DNA from: Aldrovandia affinis | Lineage: Eukaryota > Chordata > Actinopteri > Notacanthiformes > Halosauridae | Reading direction: 5' to 3' | Length of the DNA stretch: 64,000 nt | Assembly (NCBI GenBank): GCA_029706075.1 | Contig: JAINUG010000135.1 | Coordinates: 2,682,001-2,746,000, forward strand | Shown here: positions 10,701-21,640 of the stretch, in pieces | Layout: each line of letters begins with the position of its first letter | Position numbering within the stretch: position 1 is the stretch's first letter | The notes under the pieces: generated by a model | The model's database searches: none | Told to the model about the DNA's origin: nothing | The model's input: the letters and a program-made list of their open reading frames with translations, nothing else | Made by a program: the position numbers and the translations under genes

Positions 10701-13001
10701 TGCTTTGGCGTGTATTTCCTGTAATTGTCTTGGTTCCACACGTGGTCGTTAAAGTCACTTAGACGGGGACGGAGAGAGGAGTCACTGTACCTGTGCACAC
10801 GTGGGCGTGAGGGGTGACTCAAGTGTTGCATGAAGGCATTTCACTCTCTTATCCCTAGTCGGCAGCTAATGCTATCCCCTCCTCACTCATATCTCCCCTC
10901 CCACTCGATCTTCATTCTCTCTCTCTCTCTCTCTCCCCCTGCCTCCCTCTTTCTCTATCTGTCCCTCCCTCTTTGTCTGTCTCTCTTGCTCCCTCCCCCT
11001 CTTCTCACTTCCTCTCTCTTTCTCTCTCCCTCTACTCTCTCGCTCCTCTCCGCTCTCTCCTTCTTCTCTCTCCTTCCTTCTTCCTGCTCCGTCTCTTTCT
11101 CCCTTCTCTCTCTCCATCTCTATCTCCTCCCTACCGTTCCTCTCACTCCCTCCCTCCCTCCCTTCCTCCTTCCTTTCTCTTCCTACCTTCTCTATCACCT
11201 CCCTCTCGCTCCCTCCCTCTCTCTCTCAAAGTCAAATTCAAATATGCTTTATTTGCATAAACAATGACCTTGTGTTGCTAAAGCATCAAATACATATATG
11301 ACAATAACTACAACCCCTCCCAAGAAGGTGAAAAAACTCAAACAAAACAACAACCCTAAAAAGTAGCCCTCCCTCCCATCTCTCTTACACAGGGCTTTGT
11401 CTCAGTGCATATACACAGACAGAACATCTGCCAGGGAGTAGTCTCTGTTTGGAGACCAGTACATATCTCATTTTTGGTTTGATTTGGTTTCCTCAAGCCA
11501 ATCATCAATGTACAAATATTTGTTTGTCATCTTTTTATTTTTTTGTTATGTTATTTTTTTAAAGCGTTGCTGGTGTCATTTTGTCTTGTAGACTGTGCAC
11601 ACATTCGTGTTTGATGGCTAGTTGTCCCAGGGGGTCTTTGTCTGGGCAGAGCTTGTTGGTTTTCAGCGCTTTGTGCTCCCTCTCTCCCCCTCTCTCTCTC
11701 TCTCTCTCTCCATCTCTCTCTCACTCTCTCTCTCCCTCTCTCTATCCCCCCTCTCTCTGCCCCTCTCTCTCTCCCCCTCTCTCTCTCTCTCCGTCTCTCT
11801 CTCTCTCTCTCTCACTCTCTCTCTCCCCCTCTCTATCCCCCCTCTCTCTGCCCCTCTCTCTCCCCTCTCCCACCCTCCTTCCCTCTCTCTCTCTCTCTCT
11901 CTCCCTCCCTCCCTCTCTCTCCCTCTCCCACCCTCCCTCCCTCTCTCTCTCTCTCCCTCTCCCACCCTCCCTCCCTCTCTCTCTCTCTCCCTCTCCCACC
12001 CTCCCTCCCTCTCTCTCCTACCCTCCCTCCCTCTCCCTCTCCCCCTCTCCCACCCTCCCTCCCTCTCTCTGCCTCTCACCCCCTCTCTCTCTCTCCCTCT
12101 CTCTCTCTCTCCCTCTCTCTCTCTCCCACCCTCCCTCTCTCTCTCTCTCTCTCTCTCCCCCTCTCTCTCTCCCACCCTCCCTCTCTCTCTCTCTCCCTCT
12201 CCCACCCTCCCTCTCTCCCTCTCTCCCACCCTCCCTCTCTCCCACCCTCCCCTCTCTCTCTCCCTCTCCCCCTCTCTCTCTCCCCCTCTCTCTCTCTCTC
12301 TCTCTCCAGTCTACATAGAGGACCTGGCGCGGAGTGTGGAGCAGAGCCGGCGGCTCATCATCGTGCTGACGCCCGAGTTCGTGGCGAAGCGCGGCTGGGG
12401 CATCTTCCAGCTGGAGAGCCGGCTGCACAGCATGCTGGTGAGCGGCGAGATCAAGGTCATCATGATCGAGTGCCCGGACCTCAAGAGCGTCATCAACTAC
12501 CAGGAGGTGGAGGCCCTGAAGCACAGCATCAAGCTGCTGTCCGTCGTCAAGTGGAGGGGGCCCAAGAGCAGCCAGCTCAAGTCCAAGTTCTGGAAGCAGG
12601 TGCTGTACGAGATGCCCGTCAAGCGGAAGGAGTCGCTGTCCCACCGGCAGGTGCTGGACTCCGGCGAGCAGGGCCTGTTCGGCGACCTGCAGACCGTCTC
12701 CACCATCGCCATGACCGCCACCTCGGCCTCGCTGGCGCCCGCCCACGTGGAGATCCCTGACTTTAACCAGAGCGTGCCGCAGATGAGACACTTGTGCCGG
12801 AGCTACGAGTATGAGATGCCCCCGTCCCCGGTGCAGATGGCCACGCTGGGGAGCCGCCACATGTACTGTAACATCCCCATGACGCTCCTCAACGGACAGG
12901 TAACGCAGAACAACACCATGGGCAAGAGCAAGCCGGACGTTCACTTGAACAGCACATTCATCCCGCTGTCCGGACGGGAACTCACGAGTGACATCTGGTA
13001 G
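4565..13001 (+). CDS. il1rapl2: il1rapl2, interleukin-1 receptor accessory protein-like 2 (3' part, three exons)
   Basis: Spliced join 4565-4705, 5369-5539, 12310-13001, encoding about 334 C-terminal residues of a family protein of roughly 690. The order is juxtamembrane segment, one transmembrane helix, TIR domain and a cytoplasmic tail of about 115 residues ending in SDIW. The family consists of single-pass neuronal membrane proteins with three extracellular Ig domains that organise synapses through trans binding; the Ig exons lie left of the window. Visible TIR motifs are box 1 [11 protein letters not shown], box 2 [11 protein letters not shown] and box 3 FWK. IL1RAPL2 is preferred over IL1RAPL1 because of [33 protein letters not shown] and the C-terminal SDIW (IL1RAPL1 ends SVIW). 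This comparison is from memory of the human proteins. Both introns are phase 1 and join without frame breaks. Confidence 0.95.
4706..5368 (+). other. il1rapl2 intron, 663 bp
   Basis: Phase-1 GT-AG intron between the transmembrane exon and the first TIR exon. No repeat or gene is seen inside. Confidence 0.85.
5369..5539 (+). CDS. il1rapl2: il1rapl2 exon: N-terminal half of the TIR domain
   Basis: The acceptor is cccgacacag and the donor is gtaagt at 5540. It starts by completing an Asp codon, then [14 protein letters not shown] (TIR box 1, first beta strand), [20 protein letters not shown] (helix A), and the box-2/BB-loop region [12 protein letters not shown]. The length is 171 bp, phase 1 at both ends. 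A pure (TTTAG)n array begins about 80 bp after the donor. Confidence 0.96.
5620..5728 (+). repeat. (TTTAG)n pentanucleotide microsatellite
   Basis: About 21 nearly perfect copies of TTTAG with two single-base variants (TCTAG), starting about 80 bp after the donor of the first TIR exon. Confidence 0.97.
6255..6345 (-). mobile_element. SINE family A, partial copy
   Basis: The tail (tgcagacgctttt...gcgacttacagtagtgaatgcatac) and the start of the tRNA-like head (atgtggtccca) match the minus orientation of the full copies at 31966 and 46169. A short duplicated segment, gcagcaggaggtg, lies just outside (6191 and 6250). Confidence 0.7.
7370..7697 (+). repeat. Duplicated ~330-bp intronic block, copy 1
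   Basis: Closely matches 10523-10876 in the same orientation: shared gggcctgcct, ttatttcactgcccatcttt, ggagatatataattatattc, acaacgctggcataataatt and gtgggcgtgaggggt. It has only scattered substitutions and lacks short insertions seen in copy 2. No TIRs or tRNA-like head are seen. It could be a duplicated non-coding regulatory element or an unrecognised repeat. Confidence 0.85.
8150..8545 (+). repeat. GA-rich degenerate repeat, copy 1
   Basis: Irregular units around gatgctgaaatggacggc and gtggagagagctgtgag. 8288-8472 matches 9618-9825 (shared cagttcccgatgcgctgatg-like core, gcgagggacacagt, gagctgtgggt, aagcgctgtcctgt). Within this block, 8150-8200 (acgttgcccagag...caggatatta) is itself repeated at 8483-8541. 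Confidence 0.75.
9230..9830 (+). repeat. GA-rich degenerate repeat, copy 2
   Basis: Contains at least six diverged copies of a unit resembling gaaatggacggcgctgtgag and the longer segment shared with 8288-8472. The units keep two frames open for a stretch, but the derived peptides match nothing recognisable. Confidence 0.75.
10523..10876 (+). repeat. Duplicated ~330-bp intronic block, copy 2
   Basis: Second copy of 7370-7697. It carries small insertions (cagagatgagca near 10676 and tcaagtgttgcatgaaggca near 10818) relative to copy 1 and is followed at once by the first pyrimidine tract. Confidence 0.85.
10911..11226 (+). repeat. Pyrimidine (CT-rich) tract 1
   Basis: Almost unbroken C/T sequence of about 315 bp built from ctctct, ccctcc and ttcct units. 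It is followed by A/T-rich sequence (caaattcaaatatgctttat), which resembles a common fish interspersed repeat next to CT arrays. Confidence 0.9.
11672..12307 (+). repeat. Pyrimidine (CT)n tract 2, forming the acceptor region of the last il1rapl2 exon
   Basis: About 635 bp of almost pure CT with higher-order units such as cccaccctccctccctctct (repeated many times between 11867 and 12250). It runs without a break into the AG at 12308-12309, so it serves as the polypyrimidine tract of the terminal exon. Confidence 0.95.
12310..13001 (+). CDS. il1rapl2: il1rapl2 terminal coding exon: C-terminal half of the TIR domain and tail
   Basis: The acceptor AG is at 12308-12309, directly after a very long CT tract. 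The exon encodes [20 protein letters not shown], the [20 protein letters not shown] region, and box 3 [12 protein letters not shown]. The tail follows, with the family-conserved [12 protein letters not shown], the [11 protein letters not shown] and [13 protein letters not shown] segments, and ends at SDIW with TAG 12999-13001. In IL1RAPL1 the tail beyond the TIR binds neuronal calcium sensor 1 (established for the family; inferred here). Third codon positions are strikingly G/C rich, which also opens long spurious antisense reading frames. Confidence 0.97.
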
Positions 13002-13515
13002 AGAAGCCCGGCTGAGGGCGAAGGGGCGGTCTACGCGGTTCCTTTTTTTTCGTATCTGCATGAAGATTCACTAAAAGACAAACTTTGATCAAAATGGATA
13101 CAAACACAAGGATCTCTCGGTGACTTTTTACGTAGCTGTCTATGTTTGTTTTCGGGATTTTTTGTTCTTTTTTTCATCGTTCAGCTGAAAAAAAAATGAG
13201 GGTCACACTAGATATCGTTTTCCTACTTGAATTTCTCCTTTTTGGAGACGGGTAATTATATGACCTTGTTTTTAAAGTTCAAGGTGTTGTTATTATGTAC
13301 AGTTTTCATATCTTCTAGAGACACACATAACGATTCATTTGAGATTTTATCGGTGTACGAGTATGTGTGTGTACCCACGTTAAAGAGGTTTCTAATCGGG
13401 GGTCGTTCAAGGCAATGGGGTAGCGTCCGCATTGCAGCACAATTCTGTAAAGAGGGGCTGACCACATGCTTTGTGAGCTTTAAGAAAATATTATATTTAA
13501 GCAAATAAACCATGT
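13002..13515 (+). other. il1rapl2: il1rapl2 3' UTR (proximal part)
   Basis: Untranslated A/T-rich sequence after the TAG stop. The first canonical polyadenylation hexamer, AATAAA, is at 13504-13509. A second AATAAA at 14369-14374 could give a longer UTR. Several T-rich runs (for example around 13030-13050 and 13145-13175) are visible. The true 3' end cannot be set without transcript data. Confidence 0.6.
13504..13509 (+). terminator. Candidate polyadenylation signal of il1rapl2
   Basis: AATAAA about 500 bp after the stop codon, the first canonical hexamer on this strand after the coding region. It is followed by T-rich sequence (attgtcattgtttgaag) that could act as the downstream element. 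Confidence 0.55.
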
Positions 13516-16500
13516 TTCAATTTACACCAGATATTGTCATTGTTTGAAGCAAATTAAATATGAATATTTGAAATATTTTATACCATTTATGGTTTGATTC
13601 GTTTTCTGTGAGACTCCTTGCTGCTCGTAGTCTTAGGCCTTACGTTTTTCCTATAATGATATATCTATATATATTTTTTCCTGACACTGTATTTAATGAC
13701 TCTCAACGAAGACGTGGACAACGCCCAAGACCCTGCCGTCGATGCAACACGTGAGAACGTTCAAGAGGTCCCACCCAGCCTGGTTTCCAGACACCAGCCA
13801 TTTCGCCAGGTAGAAACGACGACCCGCAAGATTGCACATACAGTTTGGGACCGTGGGAACCAGCAATAATTACAAACTGATCCGGGAATGAGTCGGGACT
13901 GGGTGGGGTGGACTTGTGTTGCCATCTTCATTATAAATGGCTGTTGTTCAAACATAACCCCAATCGTAATCCAGTCCTCTTATCGATGGGAGTGCAGTCT
14001 AAATGATCCGCCTGTCGTTAGTTCATCCGATATGCTCAATTTATCGGCCACAATGCACACGACCGTGTTCCGTGGTAAATCGTTTCTCCCCCAGCCCCCT
14101 GTGTCACCGCCCCCACGCACGGTTTGGATGGAGACTCTATCCCCCCCTTCGTTAGAATGTGTTAAACAGCGCTGGTTGAGCCCTGCCTTTAGGGACACTT
14201 AAAGGCACTCCTAACGGCAGATGTTTCTTCTGGCTTCAGTGGTGTCCGTTTTTTTTTCCATTTCCTCATCCATTTTCAAGCTGTTAGGGATTCGGGAGGG
14301 TAATGCAATACATATCCAGAATATCTACATGCATTGGGGGGGGAAAAACACACAAAGAATCATTTTACAATAAAGAAAGGATAGTGAATTGAAAGCACTG
14401 GTATTTGAACTGTCTAGCTCAAAGGCCTTCTATTAGCATTTTGTTCTTTTCAGTTTAGCTCAAAATGTCCCTCATTTCCAGTGTGTGTTTTTTTAAATTT
14501 TGGAACCAACATGCAGAACAATTACTCCTGCTGTTCCTCATTTACATTACGATGTTTTTGATAAACCTGAAGGCTTTGTGAACTGCAGCTGTGCTGGATT
14601 TCTGATTGGTACTGATCTGAGATATTTCTACTGTGTGTCTTTACTTTCAAGATCTTTCACAATTCCCTGTTGCAGATGTCAAGTGAGGAATTGCCATTAT
14701 CTGATATTGTCAGTCTGTGTGGTCAGAGATGTGCTCTGGTAGGACATGGTGACCGGGAATTGGCAACAGGTGCAATTGATGTTCCACAGAATATATACAC
14801 CTGACATAACAAAGTATAGGCCCAATTAAGTTTACAAGTTTGCTTTGTTTTGATGTAGACACTTTGAACATGAGAGTTTCTGTCCTCTTTTTGACTGTTG
14901 TTTTTGGTGCATATAATCTTGACTTCATGAATATTTCTTGAGAGTTTATATCCTCACCGTTTTAATGATATTGTGCGTTTGTGTCAGCATTGTTATTTTC
15001 ATGGAGTGCTATTGCGTACATAGACGCCAACGCACATTCGCGTTTGGGGTATTGACATGATGTCAGGCCGAAATTCTCTGGGCACATAAATACTTTATAT
15101 TCCTGCTTGTGTGACATGTGCAATAACTATAACACTGCAATGTCTTTGGCATTCATTACAGTTATTCACACTTACGTAAGAGGAGACAGCCCCAAGACAG
15201 CCCCACAGCTCATTCACTTATCTTGCATCATCATTTGATTTGAGTCACAAAGGTTGGAACTGGGCTCTGCACAAAAAAACTAAAGATGCATTGTTTTGAA
15301 CGCGAGAAACCACACTGAGAAATTGGAAGAAAGTAACTAACTTGATTGAGAGAAAAGTGCAACGTTGTGGGAAACATCATGAAAAGAAAAGACAAGACAG
15401 AAGATGAAATGGCACAATGCCTTGGTAGAGCTAAGACATTCTATCATTACTGACCTCAAACACGACACGCTGTAGCAAAACCACCCAACCGCAGAGCAAC
15501 AAGTTCTACAAAAACCTGAATTAACAGTTCACCGCTGTTCCATTTACCCGCGCTTCTTTGGAACCCGCTGTTCAGCTTGGCAAACGTAAAACGTCCTATT
15601 TAAAGGAGTTTTGTTTTGTTTCAATTACCTGATTGTGTGGAAATTAATGCATTTAAACGTGTATGTGAAATAAATGAATGATTCTGGTAATGTAACGTCC
15701 CTGCCGAGAGTTATTTGACCCTTGTGTGCGTTCAAGTTTCTTTAGCAGTGTCCTGTGTCCAGTGTGCGATCGTTTTTTGTGATGGATCCTGTCCGAATGG
15801 CCCCACAGAGTCAAGGATGTCATTTCCTTCAGCCTAAACCGACCAATGCAATTCAAATTACATTTTTTAATGTATGTAATCTCTCCTCGCATAAATGTAA
15901 CCGTCGATATGCATATGCAGAAGGTGAAGGGACGCACCTTTGCGTGCACGGAGCTCGGGATGCAGAACCGTGATACACACTGGCTCATTTCCTTTCTGCC
16001 CACCAGGAATGAGGAACGTTGGACCTTTTTCAATCCTGCAGTGCTTGCCCGTCCGTGACGTGCACACATCGCCTGGCATGCGAGCGCGGTCTAGTGGAAG
16101 GTAGGCAGGATCAAGGAGCGCGAGTGCTCACGATGCAGAGACAGGAAGCTAACCTCTGCTAACCACAGCAGCCACGCTCTGGTTTTGTTCCACTCTGATC
16201 TAAGGGCACTTAGGTGAACCAATAAGAAGGTTGCACATAAATCCATATCAGAGTGCACTCGAGAGACTGTCTGTGACCTAAAAACCAGCTGGAATGCGGT
16301 CGCCTAACCCGGCGATAGTAGTGCTGCGATTGCAGTCCACCACCCTGCCCACCCCGACTGAAGAAGATGCTTTTTATCTGACCGAGGAACATCTTTTAAC
16401 TGTTACTGGTTTAAAAAAAGACCGTCGGCTTGCCAATGTACAGTATGACTAAATAAAAAGAGGAGCTAAACTGAGTAGTAGCTCACCGCGGGCTATAAAT

Positions 16501-19500
16501 ACCACCGCCCTGTTTCCCCAAAAGATGTGCCATTTATTTTTTTCTTCAAAAGGAAACTGCTCACACACACACGGCATGAAGGGCGACGAAATTAGACAGA
16601 ACTGTTGATACATCCTCAAACCTCTCCGTTAGCAGATGGACTGTGATGACGCGTCAGCGTGTTAGCTGTAATCTTCTGTCAGCGTGAGAAAAATTCTTCA
16701 CTCAAAACTTAACGTGCTCACATGTCTGTAGAACTTTTCTGCACACTGGGCATGCCAAACACTGCCAACTTTGTTTGTGTTACTTTCAAACACACTTAAA
16801 GGGTGCCAAGAAATGTTCCTAGAACTCTAAAGCAGATTAACCCAATGAAAGTGTTTGGTTGACCCTTAACAGCATACAGTATATCAAATACCTATATACG
16901 GGCCATCTAGTCTGTGAGCTGGGTTTGTGCAACCAGCACTTTCCTTGAGTTAAATGTATTTTCACAGAGAGCTTAATATTCATTTTGAGCTGCAATTACC
17001 ATCTATGTATAACTCCAATTACAAAAGCAAGATGAAGTTTTGATCAATGTTTAGTATGGCCTAAGGTGCCTTTTAAGTGAATCTCTGTCTGGGAAATAAA
17101 ATACAAATTGAAACTGCGAAGAACCTTTTATTTTTAAATAAACTGTAGGAATGAGGTTCATTCAGTTTCACTTTTTCCCATTCTTTTTGACTGACAGATA
17201 TTGGTCAGAAATAGTCTGCCCTTTCGATAGTGAAGTTAGAAAATGTTCATGTGTGGTTCACTGGTGAGCATACCTGACATAAAATGAGATGTTTTCAGTT
17301 TTATGTTCTTTGTGCCATCTTGGGCTTCTGATAAATTAGGCACCAGTTTACAGCACGTCAGACCCAACTTGGCGCGATGAATCAAATCGTATCTATGATC
17401 AGATATTCAATCATACTGAATAATCATGCTGTGCTATGTATATTTTATGCTATTCAAGGTATAATCACACAGATGTGTCTGTAGCTCTTTCTCAGCTGAC
17501 TTCTGCAACCCTTTGCGAAGGATTGGTATTGAAACGTCCCAGACATTTTCTGTAAGGAGGAGGATCAGGCTAAGTAAACAGATATGCACTGTGAACTCTT
17601 CTGTGAACTCATTTGCTGTTTGAAAGGTTATGGCAATGTTTTGGATTGACCCATTTGTGTATCTTTTTTTCCACATCACAACAAAGAATATCCTGCATTT
17701 TTCATGGCCCATTCATTGGCTAAAATGATGGCTTCTGACATTTAGGCAAAGGGGGCAATGTATAAAGTGTACATGCAATTTATTTTTTATTGCATTGGTG
17801 GTGATAAAGAGTGACTTTTTGCGAGAAGTGGGCATTTTTAGATTTTGGAAAGAGATATAAGTTGGCAATAGCGAACCTTCTGAATTGCTATATCGGTGTT
17901 TTAGAGTCAAATCACTTCTTCCTTTGACTCTAAAATTGTCTAGACAGGACCACCTTAGGTGGCACCTTGATGACAGTTTTTTTCCTCTCAGATTTTTTTA
18001 ATGAAAGACAAGACGGGTACACCTTCAAAACTATTTACTGTAGTCCTTCAATAGCGTTGGCTATATTTCTTTCATTTCTAGATTTTAAAAAGGACACAGT
18101 TCCGTCAAGCAAGATTTATACATTAAACCTTTCCAACACTCCTTTGAGAAGTTCAGATTTAGAATGTGTGCACCAAATGGCAGCTATAACTGCACATTCA
18201 CACAGCTCTGACATCCTCCATGAATCCTACCAGTCCGTTTTGTCTGGTGCACTTTCACGACCCCTACGCAGGAAATAAAAGTTCCGTTGATTGATGGCTC
18301 ATCGTAGAGCCATTCGGAAAACCAATTAAACTTTGCACTTCTTCTGTAAGTGTTATGTCGCTGTAATGTATTTACACTGGCGATGTTGTTTAAATGCAAA
18401 TTTGCAACGTAACACAAGCCAATAAAACGTCTGCGTGAAAGACTAACCAGCACAGTTTATCATGTGGCAACCTTTGTGTGTCTCACATGCTTCTGTCCCC
18501 TGGGCTGTCCCCAGCAGCTGGAAACTCGTAGAATTATGCTATTTATACGCCGTGGAGAGCGGGCGATTTACTGCGTGGAGGAAAGGGCACTTATTTGTGT
18601 TTGCATCCCAGTGAAACTGCATCAGAGTCAAACGCTGCTCATCGATGGGTACAGTGGCAGGACTAAGAGACCATTGGGTCCAGCTCAGGCTCCGTAAGGT
18701 CAAGGGTCATACCATGTTGAAACCATGTTTACTAATGCGGACGTTTTGTGCTTACGGGGAAATTCTCCCAGGGAATTGTGCAAAGCAGTGCTTGTTTGAT
18801 ATACTGATATGGATTTATGTTAGTCCACACAGACGTTTAGCAGTTGATATTTGGGGAGTAACTAGCACAGCATGCACCCTCTGGTCTGTGATCAAGAGTT
18901 TCTTTGACTGTAGACCATTTTCTGACATTTCCCCCCCTTATCTGAGGAAAAGCTTTCCTTTTCCTTAGATGGGAGAGATGAATAATTAATTGGCCTGGAA
19001 TTATCTCCTGCGAGCTATGTGCCATACAAACTGCAATTAATACACTTAGATTCAGTAAGATTGTTTTACAGCACTGGCTTAGTTGATGGAGTGCTACAGA
19101 TAATGAAATGGAAGTCATTGACCGCTTTTATATAGGAACTGTATGTTAAGCAAATTCCAAAGGTGGTGAATAGTTTTTATACGCACTGCCAAAATAAAGG
19201 AAATACCAGCATAAAGCACTTTAATAGGGTGTTGGGCCACCACGAGCCACCAGAACAGCTTCATTGTGCTTTGGCATAGATTCTACAAGTGTCTAGACCT
19301 CTATTGGAGGGATGCAACACCTTTATTTCATGAGAAATGTCATAATCTGGTGTTTTGTTGAAGGTGGTAGAAAATGCTTTCTAAGGCCCCACTCCAGAAT
19401 CTCTCATACGCGTTTAATTGGGTTCAATCTGGTGACTGAGATGGCCATGGCATATGGTTTCATCGTTTTCGTGCTCATCAAACCATTCAGTGACCATTCG

Positions 19501-19892
19501 TGCCCTGTGTATGGGGGCATTGTCATCCTGGAAGAGACCACTCCCATCAGGATAGAAATGCTTCACAATAGGATGAAGGTTATCACTCAGAATGGCTTTG
19601 TATTTATTGCCATTTGCCTTGCCCTCTAAGGGATTGAGTGGACCTAAACCATGGCAGGAAAATGCACCTCACATCGTAACAGAACCCTTCACCGTGGGAA
19701 ACAAGAACTCGGGGTTTGTAGGCTTCTTGTAGCGTGCATCACACATGCGCTCGTCTTTCCACCACTTTACCTGCAAACGTGCATTTTTAGGTGTAATAAG
19801 GGGTTTATGCACTGCAGCCTGTCCATAGTATGTCCCTCTATGAAATTATTGACAGACTGTTCTTGATTAAACTGCCTACACACACCCTAGAG

Positions 19893-20097
19893 CAGGGATG
19901 GGCAATCTTACCCTGTGTGGGCCGGTGTGGGTGCAGGCTTTTGTTCCAACTGAACAGTGACACACCTGATTCCACTAATCAAAGCCCTGATTGAAGACTT
20001 TGATTAGCTGATTAGTCAAATCAGGTGAGCTACTGCTCGGCTGGAACAAAAGCCTGCACCCACACCGGCCCACACAGGGTAAGATTGCCCACCCCTG
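19893..20097. mobile_element. hAT-type palindromic MITE (205 bp)
   Basis: Begins CAGGGATGGGCAATC and ends GATTGCCCACCCCTG. The arms are nearly perfectly self-complementary over most of the element (for example gtgtgggccggtgtgggtgc against gcacccacaccggcccacac). Flanks ccctagag and acctagac share CCTAGA, fitting an 8-bp hAT target-site duplication. Confidence 0.85.
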
Positions 20098-20429
20098 ACC
20101 TAGACTGATATTTGCAGTCAACTGATTCACAGTTGGTTGTCTGTTTTGCCTTGAATCTCAAATCAATGCATGGACATCAAGGTAGAGGAGTATGCCCTTT
20201 TGACCACAGTTTCCTCAAGATGATGATGTCTTTCCCCAGACTTCAAATGTTGGCTTATCACCTCAGACACTATTCCTCATGAAACATAAGCAAGTTGAGC
20301 AGTCTTCATCACTGAAGCTCTAGACAAACGTGCCCCAACAATCCCCCATGGTAGCCATGGTAGCCACAATAATGGGCAACTGGGCCTGCCCAGTACTTTT
20401 ATACATGACCCTTAGACATTTACATTACA

Positions 20430-20815
20430 GTTATTTTTTAAAAAAAAAAATTATTTCTGATTTTTTTTTTCTCCCAATTTAGTAGCCAATTATACCCTCT
20501 ATTTTATTTTCAATTCCCCACCCTCACGAGTCCGCCGCCCGTCCTCCGGGAACGAGATTCGTATTCCTGGACCTATTTCCCCGCCTTCTTTCGAGACGGA
20601 GATCTTCCACGGACTCCATTAACCTTCTCCTCGGCGGACTCGTGCCGGCTCTCCCTCCCCCCTTCCCCGGAGGCGGACAGCCAAATGCCGCCTCCGATCG
20701 GGCTGACGACCAGGGCCGGTCTGGTAGAAACGCGGGTTTCGATCCGCGTCTCTGACGGGCAGCGCACACCGCTCCAAAGCGCGGTGCACTAGACCACTGG
20801 GCCATCCGCCAGCCC
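20430..20815 (-). mobile_element. SINE family B (tRNA-headed), copy 1
   Basis: Minus orientation. The head at the right (ggctggcggatggcccagtg on the minus strand, with B-box-like ggatcgaaaccc) reads into the body with gtcgtcagcccgatcggagg, and the A/T-rich tail lies at 20430-20520. It matches 33822-34190 along its length. Flanking acatttacatt at both ends suggests a target-site duplication. Confidence 0.82.
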
Positions 20816-21106
20816 CTACATTTACATTTTAAGCATTCAGCAGACGCTCTTATCCAGAGCGACTTACAAGATGTGCATTAATACATGGTAGGAACGATCA
20901 TAGTTTGCGCACAAGGTCAGTGCAGTAATACAGCGATAGACATAGTTGTAGGTAGCTGCATAACATACCTATAACACTGGGAAGGAAAAGTTTTTTTAGT
21001 TTTTTTTTAAATATTAAATGAGAAGGCAGGGATATACAAGAAGTGAGTAAGTCGGCAGTGGTGATGACAATAGGCTAAATGTACAGAATTCAATGGTAGT
21101 GAAGCA
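20816..21106. repeat. Dispersed repeat D, copy 1
   Basis: Matches 49391-49708 in the same orientation: agcagacgctcttatccaga, gatgtgcattaatacatggt, gtgcagtaatacagcgatag and tgtacagaattcaatggtag. It carries the fish-type tail motif at its left end and has a T-rich interior. Confidence 0.85.
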
Positions 21107-21269
21107 TGATGGGATGTTAGTTTCTTAATTAACCCAGGAACCACATCTGTGTGGAAGCACCTGCTTTCAATATACTGTATCATTTACTCATGTGTTTCCT
21201 TTATTTTGGCAGTTACCCGTATATACAGTAACTGCCCAAAGTACCCCCACCCCCAGTCTTTTTTGGCTA

Positions 21270-21640
21270 AACTTCAATAGATTAAGTGTAGATTAAGTCT
21301 TTCCTCTTTAGTTTTAGTTTAGTACTGTGTGCAGTTCTAACCACCACACTACAAGAAAGATATAGAACCTACTGTGTGCAATTCTGGCCACCGCACTTCA
21401 ATAGATTAAGTGAGATTAAGTCTTTCCTCTTTAGTTTGACCTTTCATACCAGGTACCAATTTAGTTGCCCTTTGTACTTTTTCAAGAGGTTCTATATCTT
21501 TCTTGTAGTGTGCTGGCCAGAACTGCACACAGTACTCTAAATGAGGTCTGACAAAGGCATTATATAACATCAATATAACCTCCTTTTTTTATTTCTACTC
21601 AATACATTTTGCTATATATCCCAGCATCCTGTTGTTTTTT
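21270..21640. mobile_element. CR1-like LINE 3' fragments in inverted arrangement
   Basis: A plus-strand piece (tactgtgtgcagttctaacc, cactacaagaaagatataga) and a longer minus-strand piece (ttctatatctttcttgtagt, ccagaactgcacacagtact) are inverted copies. On the coding strand the text reads like the C-terminal end of CR1-type RT (YCVQFW...YKKDIE). The segment aatagattaag...tctttcctctttagttt also occurs twice (21281 and 21398). Family assignment is from memory. Confidence 0.55.

Larger units (their letters stand above)
5540..12309 (+). other. il1rapl2 intron inside the TIR domain, 6.8 kb
   Basis: Phase-1 intron. It holds, in order: a (TTTAG)n array, a partial SINE, duplicated block copy 1, GA-rich degenerate repeats, duplicated block copy 2, and two long pyrimidine tracts separated by a low-complexity A/T segment. 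No further exon is supported. Confidence 0.85.
19178..21223 (-). mobile_element. Tc1/mariner-like transposon, nested with three insertions
   Basis: Terminal inverted repeats ACTGCCAAAATAAAGGAAA (from 19185) and its complement (to 21213), flanked by TATACG/CGTATA. The minus strand carries decayed transposase sequence, including [12 protein letters not shown] and, in a shifted frame, MPWPSQSPD, both typical of Tc1 DDE transposases. Stops and frameshifts make it inactive. It has been invaded by an hAT hairpin, a SINE B copy and a repeat D copy. Confidence 0.88.

Noticed and set aside
11581..12309. Ser/Leu/Pro-rich frames and the apparent 459-residue frame running into the last il1rapl2 exon
   Set aside because: The N-terminal part is translated (CT)n intron sequence; only the part from 12310 is real coding sequence.
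12018..13061. Long minus-strand frame antisense to the last il1rapl2 exon
   Set aside because: Explained by the GC-rich third positions of the real exon plus the purine-rich complement of the CT tract; no protein similarity is recognised.
16494..16503. TATAAATA promoter-like motif in the intergenic region
   Set aside because: A single motif with no gene, exon or initiator that I can connect to it.
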